Source: Whitmania pigra (taxonomy: Eukaryota > Annelida > Clitellata > Hirudinida > Haemopidae). From it: a stretch of DNA of 64,000 nucleotides. The stretch's first letter is position 1; each line of letters begins with the position of its first letter. Below are positions 48,130 through 60,751 of this stretch, in pieces. The notes below the pieces were generated by a model. The model had not been told where the DNA came from. It did not search any database and saw only the letters and a list, made by a program, of their open reading frames with translations. Location of the stretch: the NCBI GenBank assembly GCA_021613335.1, contig JAJTWR010000021.1:1051001-1115000 (forward strand), read 5' to 3'. The position numbers and the translations under genes are program-made.

Positions 48130-48885
48130 ATAGTATTATTTTTAAGGCTTTTCAAGTTGTAACAGGGATGGCTGGGCTCTGACGGCGAGAGGGAGTCTGT
48201 TCCAGACAGCTGGAGAGGCGTACAAGAAACCTCTGTTTGGAAGGGGTGATCTATGTACCGATTTGTGAAGTTGAGTGGCTGACAATGAGCCAAGACCAGG
48301 TGTTTGACGGCGATCTAGTAGGTGATGGAGATAAGGTGGGGTGTATGTTTCTAGAGTGTGATATGTCATGAGGACAATTTTGAAAGTGGTACGACTATGG
48401 GTCGGCAACCAGTGCAATTTCTGCAGACAGTCTATGCTATTGAGGGTAGGGTTGAGGAGAACAAACTTGGCAAGCTTGTTTTGGACACGTTGCAAAGATT
48501 TAATGAAAGAAGCAGATGTGTCATAAAGAAGAGAGTTACAATATTCTAGGCGAGAGAGAACAAGGCAGCGTGCAAGGACGGAAGTTATATCAACGGAAAG
48601 TAGCGGACGGATATGCCGGATTGCCCAGATGAGATGATTGCAGGATTTGATAATAGAAGCGGTATGTTCTTTAAAGGTGAGGTGTGAATAAAAAATAACA
48701 CCGAGAAGCTTGAGGGTAGTAGAGGAAGGAGGGTGCCAGCGATGCTTATAGAAAGAGGAGGCGACAGAGTTTTCAGGCGAGCGGGTTTGCCAATGAACAT
48801 AATTTCAGATTTCTGAGGATTCAGTTGGAGAAAGTTAACGAGATGCCAATCATTGATAGCATTCGTACACTTCCGCAAAATGGCT
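48130..48885 (-). pseudogene. L2/CR1-like LINE, reverse transcriptase C-terminal part
   Basis: The minus strand reads INDWHLVNFLQLNPQKSEIM, then after frame changes QRVQNKLAKFVLLNPTLN, LHWLPTHSRTTFKIVLMTYH and SPAVWNRLPLAVR. This is the L2/CR1 order (thumb region to C terminus). Several frameshifts. It is GC-richer than the flanking DNA, suggesting a relatively recent arrival. Confidence 0.8.
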
Positions 48886-48965
48886 AGGCCTACATCTGTC
48901 TAGCGCTGTCATCGATAGCCCTCTACAGCAGGAGCGCGAGCCTGCGACTACCACTAAGGTCCTTC

Positions 48966-49860
48966 GTGGAAGAGTACAAACTCTCCAAAATAAGAACGCA
49001 GTGGATGCTCAACAACTCCGCGGATAGCAGGATCCGCGAAGTCAAGCCACTGCTCAGATCTGGAAGGAAATTCCGAGCGCAGAATGAGATCGACAAATCA
49101 TTTGCCGAGCTGATGTTCGAGGAAGTGAGAGGTCCTACTCAGACGTACCATCATGCAGTCGGATGGAACCACCTTCCAAAATGGTCTCAGGCGAGCTCAG
49201 TCAGAGCCGCTATGATTAGCCAGAAAAAGAGGCGAAAAGTGGAACAGGACCGAGTCACGGAGGCAGTTCATCAGTCACAGCAGGGTAAGTGGACAAACGC
49301 AGGAAGACGTGATACAACAATCCCTGGAGCGACATGTGGAAGATGTCCCCACTCCGACTTGCATATGCTATAAGGTCAGTTTTCCACCAGTTGCCCTCCA
49401 GGGACAATTTGCAGAAGTGGGGTCTGGTGGAAGACACCAAATGCCGGCTCTGTGGTTTTACCGAGACACTGCATCACGTGCTCAGTAATTGCACGTATGC
49501 TCTTGCCAATGGTCGGTACACATAGCGACTTAACCAAGTCCTTCGAGAAGTGTGTGAAGCCGCAAAAGCAGCAGTCTCCAAAGCAAACCCGCATACGATC
49601 GCAAATTAGCGAAAGATTTACTTCTTGCGCGAGGGCTTCGCATACCTTTGCAAAAAGAGATGTCAAACCCCCAGGCGAGACATTCTTGCAGAAGCAAATG
49701 ACTGGATCGTCGCAGCAGGATGATTCACGACGGAGCCAAACCATTGGCCGAGAGACGCGGTGTTGTCGGGAAAAAGCAACATGAACTGAGGTCCAAACCA
49801 CGGCCTCGAAAAGGCCCGCGGCCGAGTCCCGAAAATCTCCGGCTACCGCTACAAAGAAAT
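48966..49860 (+). pseudogene. RLE-class LINE fragment, copy B
   Basis: Plus strand: KIRTQWMLNNSADSRIREVK, then WKMSPLRLAYAIRSVFHQLP and the zinc knuckle CRLCGFTETLHHVLSNC (C-x2-C-x7-H-x4-C), continuing in broken frames. Same family as 39276-40060. Frameshifts and stops throughout; GC-rich relative to surroundings. Confidence 0.7.
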
Positions 49861-50039
49861 TATAAGGCCCAGTTTGCATATATTAAGACGGTGTGAAAAA
49901 GCCACTGAGAGCTTTCATGACCACTGTAGACAAGCTGAGGTGGAGGTGATAGACATAACAAGGCCAATGAGAGCCCCGCATAGTCGAAGTGATAAACAGA
50001 TGGCATGCGGCATGAAGAAGCAATTGCAAGCTTTTGCAG

Positions 50040-50262
50040 TCGCTCCAGTCCAGGTCTCAAAAATAAGAAGCAGTGGATGTTGAATAACTCTGCCAACATC
50101 AGGATCCGCGAAGTTAAATCAATGCTAAGATCTAAAAGTTCTCAGCACAGGATGAAATGGATAAGTCAGTTGCGGAACCGACGTTCGAAGAAGTGCGAGG
50201 TCCTATTCAGACTGGTCGTCGGGCTGTTGGGTGGAACCACTTCGCACAATGTAGGAGTCTTA
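50040..50262 (+). pseudogene. RLE-class LINE fragment, copy C
   Basis: Repeats the start of copy B (KKQWMLNNSANIRIREVKSM then LLRS-like text and GWNHFA-like text) in broken frames, about 1.05 kb downstream. It ends at the 3' flank of serpin S4. Confidence 0.65.
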
Positions 50263-50588
50263 ATATGTAGACAAAAATTCAAGTCATTAAATTGCTAGAA
50301 ACTTCCTCAAATCAGTGATCAAATGCAGGTTTTGAAAATATATGTCCATCCATTCACGTTTTCACAGATTTTCAAATAAACAGTTTTGCAGAATAATTGG
50401 ATTTTTTATTTCAAAAATCATGTGGATGAACTTAAAGTTTAGTAATTTTTAAAAACAATAACTTTGATAATAATCGTCATTTAGATTTAAGAGCATTTTA
50501 GATTTATTATAATCATGTTTTCCTGATTCATAATTATTATGAATTATTCTGATTATGTCAAGGACATAAACTTCTCCGATATATGGTT

Positions 50589-52093
50589 TCAAGGTTGAAT
50601 AAATCTTCCAAGGAAAAGAATTGAACCAGTATCAGTGTGTTTGATATAAAATAGGAATGGATGATCAGCTCTGAAGTTGATGACAGGAGAAGGACGTGTG
50701 GGAGCTGATTTGAGGGAAATTATAATGGCTGTTGCGGCAGCAGCCTCGACACCATTCTCATCAATTTCAACAACTGCTTTGTGTAAGGCCTTTGAAGCAT
50801 AAAGACTTTTTGAATCTTCTATCCCGCTCAGATCTGCTCTATACGAAAACAAATCATTGATTCCAAGTTTTTTAAGACTATGGGATAAGTCAAAGCTTGA
50901 CTGAAACTTAAATTTGGGAATAGTAATGTTTGCAATTAGAGATTTTAATTCAAGAGTCTTCAGTGCATCAGATGACAAATCTTTCTCGACTTGATCTAGT
51001 GATGTTTTGGCCAGATTGGGAAGAATGATTCCAAATACAAATTCATGTGATTTGAATGGTTTTTCTAAAACTTCAAAGTGGAGAGTGTTATGAACGCCAT
51101 AAAAACATCTTGATGCTGAATCATGAAGAAATTCTGTTTTTACTGAGTTTTTAGGTGTGGCGTAGAACGTTTGAAATTTGGTTAAATATTCTTTAAATCC
51201 TGAAGCCCATTGAGCTTTGAAGTACAAGGCATTGACGAGAACAAGACGTGTAAGTTCAGTAAGATCATTGGGTTGGACTATCTCTGTGATTTTCTTGTTG
51301 GTTATTTCAGATACCCAGTTGTTAATTAGAGAAGCGCATTCTTTAGTATTGCTGTAATAAAATATGTTCAATTCAATTAATGAATGTGATTAAATTTATT
51401 TTACTAAATAAAACCGCACTAATATTACGAAAAAATAAATTAATTATAATTTAACAAAGTCATAATTAAAAATAATTCAAATGATGTACAATCAACCTGA
51501 AGTCAACAGTTTGAAGTTCCGATCCATAGAATTTTTGAGACGAATCGAGAAATGATGAGAAAATTTCAAAGCCTTTCTGAGCATACAATTTGTTCGCGAT
51601 GCTTACTTGTTCATCTTTTTCGATTCTTGGAAAGACTTTCATAATTTGTTGAAATTTTTCATGAATTTGTTCTTCTGGAGAACCACTCGTAAATGTTGAA
51701 CGACGAATTTCTTCCAAAGTCCGACCTCTGGCTCCAAGAGAAGTCATTGCCAAAGCAAGAGAAATACTCAGAGGAGAAAAAATGATATTTCCTCGTTCTG
51801 TTTCCACAAACTTGTTGTACAGTTGCAGTCCAAAATCATTGTTGGCAGCAACCAAACTATTTATTTCGTCTGAATTTGCCTGATACGCTTAAACAAATAT
51901 TTAAGCAAACTTATTTTTAATTACATGGTTTCCCAGACTTCCTTTGATTTTCAAATAGAGATGGTATATAGAGTTTTTTTTTAATAATTAGATTGCTAAT
52001 CATGCATTGATAATCATTATTATAATTATTTGTACAACTCACGGAACACCTACCTAAGAGCAGTATAAAAAATTGCAAAAGAAATACGGCCAT
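50589..52093 (-). CDS. Serpin S4, secreted serine protease inhibitor
   Basis: Exons 52093-52054 (signal peptide MAVFLLQFFILLL), 51869-51497 and 51351-50589 give 391 residues. At the start of exon 2 the acceptor used in S2/S3 (CAAG) has become CAGG and would shift frame. The next AG, nine bases on (TTCAG|ACGAA), restores it, so the mature protein should lose three residues (ANS). Hinge GVEAAAATA, loop IIISLKSAPTRPSP with Lys at P1 and Ser at P1' by counting, signature FRADHPFLFYI. Otherwise intact, with the same promoter block as S2/S3. Predicted secreted inhibitor of a trypsin-like protease. Confidence 0.92.
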
Positions 52094-52239
52094 TCTGTTG
52101 ATTTTATGTTCCGCCCTGAATTATGATAAGACTTAAAGTAGCAATAATTTATAAATTTATGTGGAGATTAGAAATGAACAAAATAAGATAGTTATTACCT
52201 CAAGCTGTTGAAGTGGTATTTACTTCTGAAGTGATGAAG

Positions 52240-52247
52240 TATTTATA
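52240..52247 (-). promoter_or_regulatory. TATA box of serpin S4
   Basis: TATAAATA on the minus strand, in the promoter block common to S2 and S3. Confidence 0.65.
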
Positions 52248-52299
52248 TTGTGACTCCGAAGCTCAAAATATGCCCATGCATTGATCAAAGTTTAAGGAT

Positions 52300-54081
52300 G
52301 TGTTGTTTTTTTCACCGCCTTTAGAACATTAAAATGCATAAAAATTTACAGTTTTAAAATATTTGTAGCGTGACATCGAGGGTCAGAACAACATTGGCTC
52401 AATGATGTTATGACAATTATGCATTAATTCGATTTCTTTTTTTTTCATGGATAAACCTTCAAAACATTATCAACTCGATTAGCAAATCGAAATCAATTAT
52501 CATATTGTTTCCCATTTTTCAAAAATGCATTTCCATGAATTACATTAAGCGACTTTTTTTTGAACTAATGGCAAAAAGTAGCCGATGCTGTTATACACCA
52601 TATTTGCTTTTAGTTCAATATTGGGGTTCAATCTTGTAAACTTCCACACTTGAAATTTTCAAGTTTCAAAATTTCCTTCAAACAACTCCGAATAATTCAA
52701 GTGCCCGACCGACATGACTTTTTTTCGATATCCCGATAATGATATTTTAAATATGAACTATCGATCGCTAACGATATTTTTTATTATTTTTTCTACATAT
52801 TGGCTAACAAAATGACTCATCGAATAACTCGTGTCAAAGAGCCCATGCACCAATAATTTATTAATTTTATTACAAAACTAGAACATTGCACAATGCTGTC
52901 TACATAGTAACGCTATTCAGGTAACCGACAGGTGTGGTTATGATGTGAGTGATTATACCTAATTGCGTAATTTTTTCAAGTTTTTAAAGAAAGATTTTAA
53001 AATTGATTTTTGTTTTTTGTTATTTTATTTATTTAATTGCTTTTAACTTTTTAGTTTATTAGTAGGAATAACACGCAACAATATAAATAAATATTATATT
53101 GACATGATATATTATATAAATTACAGGTTTAGGAAATTTATATTTATTTCGAGAAACGAAATTAGTTAATTCGTAAAAATAAACAAATTCAAATTAAAAC
53201 TAAAAGAGCCATTAAAATAAGGATGGGCTAGATTGCTAATAAACCTAACCTTTACTATCGATATCGGCGCACAAAATATCATCTATGATGCGAAGCATCA
53301 CGTAGATGTGTTGGCCTTCATGTTGTCTGAATGAGGTTCATTACGCACAGCAGCTGAAAGTGTCGTCCTTGCAACTTTCGTTACCAGGGATTTCAAGTAG
53401 GGTCGATATATAAATGGTTAATAAAAGTAAGACCATTTTAGTAGGTTTGTCCTTAAAGTTATGCTGAGGACATTAATAAAAACTACTATATAAAACTACA
53501 GATCAATTCAGAAACGCAAGACAATCAAATTATCTCTTAAAAAAATAAAATTAAAACAATTGCTAAAGTTCAAATCCACTTCAATTACCATAAAAACTTC
53601 AAATTATAAATGCAAAAATGTACTGTTTGTATATTTGCGGCATTGTAACTAGATGTGTTGGAGGGAGCATAAACAGCCAACTTAATGGCCAGATGTAATA
53701 ATAAATACAAACCAAGGTTATGATCATTTAAAGGATGACAGAGCAATATGACAATTTATATGATTTATTTTAATTTTTTATTTGATGGACATCAAACTAG
53801 CAAACAAAAACAAAGTAAAATGTAAAGATAACCGAACCGTAAATGTAATGATGTTCAAAGGCAAAAACATCCCAAAGAGTTTCATATCTCTTATATTTAT
53901 ATATTATATTCATATATTAGGGCCACCTATAAAGGGCCGCATTGCCTGTATAATTTAATTTAACATAATACCATATCATGGCCACATCATAGGCGACATT
54001 TTTCATTACATTTTTAGTTCTTAGCATAGAATGAATTAAAACAAAATTATTCTAAGATTTCTATTTTTAATTTTATATCGC
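52300..54081. other. Upstream flank of S4, then intergenic
   Basis: 52280-52690 duplicates the S2 upstream flank. Around 52740-52830 a tract (CTACATATTGG, AAATGACTCATC) is shared with 41030-41070. The rest shows no gene or repeat that I can name. Confidence 0.5.
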
Positions 54082-54163
54082 CACACTGACCTGAGTAGTT
54101 AAGCCATGTCAAGATTTTGTGGCGATCCAAGCATTTAGGGTGTTTGAATCCAGTGCCGTGGCA
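54082..54163 (+). repeat. SINE3, tRNA-like head
   Basis: A-box-like TGACCTGAGTAGTTAAG and B-box-like GTGTTTGAATCCAG. A related fragment starts at 59722 (TTGACCTGAGCATTTAAG). Tail not defined. Confidence 0.5.
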
Positions 54164-54564
54164 ATACTTAACCACGATAAATAAAAATTTCTCGGACGTT
54201 GTCAAAAATCATCTTTAAAAGCCTTCTTGAACATAACCACATGAGCAGTGTCATCATCAGACGCAGTCGTGGTACATCGTCGGCAAAACAACTGAACAAG
54301 AAATTCCAATGAGTGGAGACATCTTGTATCAGAGACCTATATTTCGGATTGAGTTTGCATTGTCCAGTTTAAAGCTCCACGTCATTTGCAGGGTTATGCC
54401 TGAAATGACCATACAATTTTTCGTACATTGATAAAGCAGCTTTGACACCAGATTCAACTGCTGTCCTGAGATACTTAAACTCGCTTTTACATACGTTTTG
54501 CAAGCTAAAATAGAGTTTGATTTGAAAGAAAATTTACCTCTCAAAATCGATCTTACATGTGGCC

Positions 54565-54767
54565 GGCACCCCGTCATAATAGCCCGACGACAAAATAGCC
54601 CCGTCAAAACAGCACCATCAAAACATAAAACTCATTTCATTTAATCAAAGTTGAAATCAGTTATCGGTTAACGTCTTCAACTCATACAAATATTTTTTTT
54701 ATAAAGATACATTGACGGGGATGTTTTGACGGGCTATTTTGTCGCTGGTCTATTTTGACGGGTCACC
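54565..54767. mobile_element. Foldback element FB5, short
   Basis: A 203-bp element: GGCACCCCGTCATAATAGCC at left, TATTTTGACGGGTCACC at right, each with a few subrepeats. Flanked by CATGTGGCC at 54556-54564 and 54768-54776, a perfect 9-bp duplication. Confidence 0.88.
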
Positions 54768-54900
54768 CATGTGGCCACCTTTTTTCGGAACAGTAAAATG
54801 GAAGAAATCTAACCTTCTAAATATGTGCTAGCCAATCATGAAGCGCGTGAATATTTAGGAATCGACCTATTGATGTTATGAGTTAAAATGTTTAAAATGA

Positions 54901-55036
54901 GGCGTGAAGGTTGACCGAATGAATAATATGTCGTGTTCGAAACCCAACCTGCACTGCCACAAACGCTCTTGGAAAGGAGCGCTACATAAATGGATACAAG
55001 AAGCGCCTCTGACGCTATGCATATGGCGCTATATAA
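54901..55036 (+). repeat. SINE1 copy with internal deletion
   Basis: GGCGTGAAGGTTGACCGAAT, then TGTTCGAAACCC and the full tail; the GGGTTGCATACGGC region is deleted. The 230 bp downstream match those after the 29466 copy. Confidence 0.7.
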
Positions 55037-55267
55037 AATATGGTAATCTAATATATAATCTGATGTGACCAACATTTGCTTTCTCACGTTCACAATTTCA
55101 AACAGCAATACAAACAATTTGCAAAAAATAGTGTCTTTGGCACTTTCTTTCAAATAACACTTTATTAAATAATATGATGCTTAAATTGTATAATCCTTTG
55201 CAAATAACTAATAGAGTTATTGTTTCTAACTAAGTTTCCTGAACTTGGAATTAATCAGATACTTCAT

Positions 55268-56679
55268 TAAGGCATAGAAAATCTTCCGAGAAAAAGAATT
55301 GAACTAGTATCAACGTGTTTGATGTAAAGTGGGAATGGATGATCAGCTCTGGAGATGATAACAGAAACAGGAGGTCCATAATTACAACCGTCACCCATTA
55401 AAACGGCTGTTAGGGCAGCCGCTACTACACCTTTTTCATCAATTTCAACGATAGCCTTGTGCGGTATCTTAGAAACAACAATTTTATTTTATTTTCCATG
55501 CCACTCAAATCTGCTTTACCATCTGTAAAAAATTCATGAATTCCAAATGTCTTTAACTTGTCAGATAAGTCAAAACTTGAATGGATTTTAAATTTTGGAA
55601 TGGTAATGTTTACAGTTTCTGAATTCATTTTAAGAGACTTCAGTATCTCTGCTGAAAACTTCTTATCCACCTTTGGTAATGTGGTTTTAACCAGAGTGGG
55701 GGGGCACAATTTCAAATCTGAATTTATCTGAATTGAATGCGTTTTCTAAAACGGTAAAGTGTAGAGTTTTATGGATGCCATAAAATGCTTCTGATTCTGG
55801 ATCATAAAGAAATTCCGTTTTTATTGAGTTTTTGGGTGTGGTGTAAAAAATTTGAGGTTAAATCTTTCTCAAAAGTTGAAGACCAGCTGGCCTTGAAGTA
55901 CAAGGCATTGACAAGAACAAGACGAGTAAGTGCATCAAGATCCTCGGGTTTGACTATCTCTGTGATTTTCTTTGTGGTTTTTTGAGACACCAAGCTGTTA
56001 ATCAAGGAGGCACAGTGGCGGTTTTGTCTGCAATAAAATATGCCTAATTTATAGCTTTATTCAACTTCAATGCAAGCTTATTTGTTATTTGCCACAATTG
56101 ATTGCCGTTTCTCAAGTAGTTCATAAAAAAGTGATAGATAAATAACATTTACTAACCTGAAGTCAACAGTTTCCAGTTTCGAAACAGAATTTTCGAGACA
56201 ATCTAAGAAATGACGAGATGATCTTAAAACCCTTCTGAGCATACAATTTGTTGGCGATGCTCACTTGCTCGTTTCTGTCACTTTCTGAAACAACTTTCAT
56301 AATCCGTTGAAGTTGTTTATAAATTTGTTTTTCTGGAAATCCTTTGGTAAATGTTGAACAACGAATTTCATCCAAAGTCTGAACTCTGGCTTAAAGCTAA
56401 GTCATTGCCAAAGCAAGAGAAATAGGGAAAAGAAAATAACTTTTCCTTGTTCTGTTTCCGCAAACTCATTGTACAATTTTAGTCCAAAATCATTATTATA
56501 TCGTTCAGTTCATTTGAAGCTATCCCGTTTGCTTAACACGTAATTTAAAGATATTGTTTATTTCTTCACCCAAATTTTTTGTCGTTTCAATTCTATCAAA
56601 ATATTACTATGTAATTATGACACTAACCAAGAATTATATTGAACGATTGCAAAAAAGGAAGGAAAGCCATTAGGATCAT
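55268..56679 (-). pseudogene. Serpin S5, disabled copy
   Basis: The gene plan is still visible: signal exon (ATG 56679 or 56670, MAFLPFLQSFNIIL), exon 2 (about 56500-56157) and exon 3 (56027-55268). Exon 2 has lost part of FSPLSISLALA and its frame. Exon 3 has frameshifts near 55860, 55710 and 55490. The loop region reads TAVLMGDGCNYGPPVSVI and is followed by SRADHPFPLYI. It is more diverged from S1-S4 than they are from each other. Confidence 0.85.
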
Positions 56680-57057
56680 TCTGAGTTCCATCTTGAAGAA
56701 TGTTAAGAAGTATCGCCTATTTACTTGTGACTAATAAAATTTAAAATGGTATGGCTAACATTAAGCTAATTAATTAATGCTTTTAATAAAACAGGAGAAT
56801 GGTAAACACGGGTAACAGCAAATAAAACAAAATTACTAATTTTAATTTCACGTTACCCTGTCCCGATTTTGTAACAATAAAAATAAAATAGAGCCGCAAA
56901 AGTTGTTGAGCTTTTATCTGAAACGTTGTAGATTAGCAAAATCATAATTATGCTTCACGTCAAATTTCATCCTTTGAGTGCATTGCACTTTTGTTTGTAT
57001 TAATTATTTATTGTTATTTATTATTTGTTATTTAAATTACTATTGTTTCATTTATAG

Positions 57058-57872
57058 CAGTGGTGACAACCTTTTTGGGAAGAGGGCCACAATTCGAATT
57101 CCGAAAGCCTTCGGAGGCCAAACGACTGAGCTCTTGTAATACTGATGCGATATTTATGGAAGAGGATTAGCAAATGTAAATTAAAGTTTAAATTCAATTG
57201 TATTAATTGCTAAGAAGTATAAGTTATCAAGTTTATTTTCCTGCAAAACTGTTAGTTTTATCACATTACGCAAGTCAGTGGGAAGGCTCTGGCTGTATGT
57301 CCGCAACAAGCCTGGAGATGTCAGGTCGAATGTTTGTAGTTGACAGACGAAGAACTTCTTGAAGGTGTTTGACAGTGGGTTGATTCCGGGTGTTACTTTT
57401 GTTGAGCTTCATTTGCGAACAGCGATACCTGCTTACAAACATGTTTCCTTTTTGATATCTTTGGTACATCTACTGTTGAGTTGCGCCACAGACAAATGAC
57501 GTTACCCTGTCCAGTCATCATGAAATATTTGTTTTCATTGTCAACTTTTCGTTTCAGACCGTTAGACATTTCGTATTTACGAGGGAATATAAAAACACAA
57601 CTAATTACGAATTACAACAACTTGCAATTAGTCATGTAAACACGAGATTGCAAAAGTAAACAGAAACAAAAAATGGTGAACACATTCTGAATTAGAGATG
57701 TGCAGAATTAGACATGTGCGCAACTGTAATGCTGCCTTTTAATTAATCGCAACGTCATGAACAAATATGACTGAATTATCAATTTTTCGGCTTTCGCATT
57801 GATCTTCGCGGGCCACATGAAGGATCGTGTCGGGCCGGATGTGACCCGAGGGCCGGACGTTGTGCATCACTG
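57058..57872. mobile_element. hAT-B element, copy 2, with 8-bp TSD
   Basis: 815 bp, ends CAGTGGTGACAACC and CGTTGTGCATCACTG, flanked by ATTTATAG at 57050-57057 and 57873-57880. A minus-strand remnant (57275-57469) ends TVKHLQEVLRLSTTNIRPDI, the C-terminal text of hAT transposases related to the GTF2IRD2/Charlie group. Non-autonomous. Confidence 0.88.
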
Positions 57873-58020
57873 ATTTATAGCCTTTTGCAGAAACGCAACC
57901 TAAATTGAGCTTAAACTTCACGCAATTTTTTTTATTTGTGCAAGTAGTGTGTTTCTTTTTTAAATTAAATTTTGGAGCTCAGTTTCACCTTAAATCAAAA
58001 GAATTCGTTGGTTAAATATA

Positions 58021-59611
58021 CAGTCAGAACGGAAACCATAAGGACACTCCATTATTTTGTAATATCTCGACAAATAAATATTTAATTGTGGGAAATTTTA
58101 ATATCATATGTATTTATATATTTGTCATTATCTCTTACATTTTCATCAAAATATGTTTGTGCATTAACTTTAAAATTCCAAAAACGTGATTTCGGGGCAT
58201 CCAATAGCCATAAAAGACACTTGCAAAAATCATCGAAACTGACTAAAACCTTTGTGAAAAAAACAAGAAAAAAGTTTATTAATATAAATGTTTCCTTTAT
58301 TTTCAATAACTTTAAAATATCTGTTGTTCATTGATTTTATTAGAGATTTTACGAATTTTCTGTCCAGTTCTTTCAAGGCACTCCTAATGGCATTTTCCAG
58401 GTCAGATTTTGAGTGAAACTGCCTTCCATTGTGGTAAACAAGTCTTGACAACATTCCCCAGACATTTTCTATAAGATGTAAGTCCGGGAAACAAGCTGGC
58501 CAACTCATAACTTTCAAATTTCTTCTCTGGAAAAATGTCTTTGTCAACTTGGAAGTGTGCATCGAGGCATTATCTTGCTGGAAAATAAAATTTCTTCCAT
58601 AATAATCTTCTCCAAAAGGTAACAGATGATTTCCTAAAACTTTGATGTAATCCACCAAAGACGGTTTCCCATCCAGAAAGGCTAATTCAGTCAATCCTTT
58701 ACTGGAAATTCCTCACCAAATCATCACCGATCCTGCTCCATGATTTGACTAAAAAACTATTTTTTTTCTAATCTGAGGTCATGCCAATAGAACTGATGAC
58801 CATCAGGTCCATCCAGGTTAAATTTCTTCTCATCTGAAGAAATAATATTGCCCCAACCATCTCTGTTGGAGAGCATGGTTTTTGGCCCATTCTACTCTTG
58901 CCAACTTGTGATGGTTTTTAAGAGCTGAAATCTTTAATCTTTTTCATATGATAAAATACCACTAGATTTCAAATAACTTAACACTGTACTTTTACAAAAT
59001 TCTTAAATCAAGTTCATTTCTAATTTGATTTGCTGAAAATTTACCTGAAGAATCCTTTCTTACCAGGAGTCTCTGATGACAAATCGTCAGTTTTCTGGGT
59101 ATTCCATGATCATTTTTTGCACCATATCATCAGAAGCCTTTACGTAGTTCCAGATGACTGTCTTGGATTGCTTGAGCTTATTGGCAATTTTCCTGATCGA
59201 ATAATTTGCTTGTCTGAAGGCCTCAATCTGTCCCTTCTCCTTGTCAGACAACATTTTCCCTCTAGCCATTTATGAAATAGTAATTTTATAAACTTCACAT
59301 CAATTTCTATCTATCGATTATATATATATTATATATCGATAATATTTGCATAAAGTACATTTTGGTTGCATAACTATGACAAATTTCAAGTTTTGTTGGA
59401 AATTAGTAGAGATGTCCTTAGCGTTTTCAAATGGCCATAAAATGCTATTTTGCATATTTTACAAGATCTACTCGTTAAATTTCTTTGAAATTTTGCAGGA
59501 TGTTTTCTCTACCATAAAGAGTTATTATATAAAAAATTGAGTAACATTGAATTTATATTTAACGAGTTATCACAAAAATATAGGGTGTCCTTAAGGTTTC
59601 CGTCCGGACTG
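58021..59611. mobile_element. Tc1/mariner-type element, full length
   Basis: Inverted ends CAGTCAGAACGGAAACC at left and GGTTTCCGTCCGGACTG at right, continuing ATAAGGACACTCC / GGGTGTCCTTAAG inside. The left flank is TA as expected; the right flank reads AT, so the TA duplication is not clean. 1,591 bp, typical size. The transposase is on the minus strand and broken. Confidence 0.88.
58230..59269 (-). pseudogene. Tc1/Tc3-like transposase, frameshifted
   Basis: The N-terminal block 59269-59087 is a helix-turn-helix DNA-binding region (MARGKMLSDKEKGQIEAFRQ, SIRKIANKLKQSKTVIWNYV). The middle holds DGPDGHQFYWHDLR in shifted frames. The C-terminal block (from 58694) has the catalytic FQQDNASMHTS and WPACFPDLHLIENVWG (usual form WPxxSPDLNPIENxWG), so the second Asp and the Glu of the DDE triad are kept. 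Stops and frameshifts between 58700 and 59087 inactivate it. Confidence 0.85.
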
Positions 59612-59721
59612 ATCAAAGAGACATTTTTCATTCTAATTTTAGATCTTAAAAAAATGAATTTAAAATGTACGTATTTTAGGAATTCTAATTTCTGTTGCAT
59701 GTCACTGCATATCTCCAAATT

Positions 59722-59775
59722 GACCTGAGCATTTAAGTCACATCACGCTTCGTGGCATTTCAAGCTGTAAAGCGA
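59722..59775 (+). repeat. SINE3 head fragment
   Basis: TTGACCTGAGCATTTAAGTC then CGCTTCGTGGCATTTCAAGC, parallel to 54086-54140, without a B-box. Confidence 0.4.
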
Positions 59776-60142
59776 AAACATCAGACAATATCTGTCGTCA
59801 TCACTTGCAGGAAATTAATTGGCAACCCTTTACTTTCATGTTTTGGACTTCATCATTCAGCTTTTAAAAAAATCGTGATTGTAATAAAGATAATTATGTA
59901 TGTAAACACTGAAATATAATTAGATGAAATTATGTGTTTTGAAGGAAATCATTGTGTCCTCAAATAACAAATTCCAATCTCCAAGGATATTAATAAAATA
60001 TAAATGTAATAATATTATATTTGTCGCTTTCACTTACCATATTGAAATATTTTCTGTTCAAAGGCATATACTCATTTTAAATAACAAACAAAATTTAAAT
60101 CTCCTTCAAACATACTTTAAGGATTTACTAATAAGAATATTT

Positions 60143-60480
60143 GTCACCCCGTCATAACAGCCCGGCGACAAAATAGCCCCGACAAAACAGCCCCGTCAAA
60201 ATAGCTCCGACAAAACAGCCCCGTCAGTATAGCCCGGCGACTAAATAGCCCAATACAAAATAGTCCCGTCAAAACAGCCCCGTCAAAATAGCGGTAGAAT
60301 TGGTTCTTTGTTGATTTGTTCGTCCTGGGCTATTTTGTCACCGGGCTGTATTGACAGGGCTGTTTTGGCGGGGCTGTTTTGTCGGGGCTATTTTATCCTG
60401 GGCTATTTTGACACGGGGCTATTTTGACGGGGCTGTTTTGTCGGGGCTATTTTGTCACAGGGCTGTTATGACGGGTCACC
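60143..60480. mobile_element. Foldback element FB6
   Basis: A 338-bp near-palindrome of subrepeated arms (60143-60295 and 60325-60480) with almost no loop. Flanked by AGAATATTT at 60134-60142 and 60481-60489. The unoccupied paralogous site, AAGAATATTTGTTATTAG, is present at about 45101-45120. This fixes both element ends and the 9-bp duplication. Confidence 0.92.
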
Positions 60481-60751
60481 AGAATATTTGTTATTAGATG
60501 ACTTTGATTCGCTTATACACTACCTGAGGCTTTTTGATCTCTAAGTTGTTATTTTGTGTTATATTTATCTTTTAGGATGTGCCATTTAAATATAAACAAT
60601 TTCATTTCTTTATTGGTTTTCATTGCGTTCAATAAATTCGAGTGAAATCACAATCTAAATTAATTTATCTAACATACTATTTCTTAAAATAAATTCTTCA
60701 AACGATTCAATGACGAATCAGTTTTGTCCGAATACTTTCTTCAAAGCAGCT

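Noticed and set aside
49376..49879. 167-codon minus-strand frame
   Set aside because: Antisense to the RLE-class LINE fragment (zinc knuckle on the plus strand).
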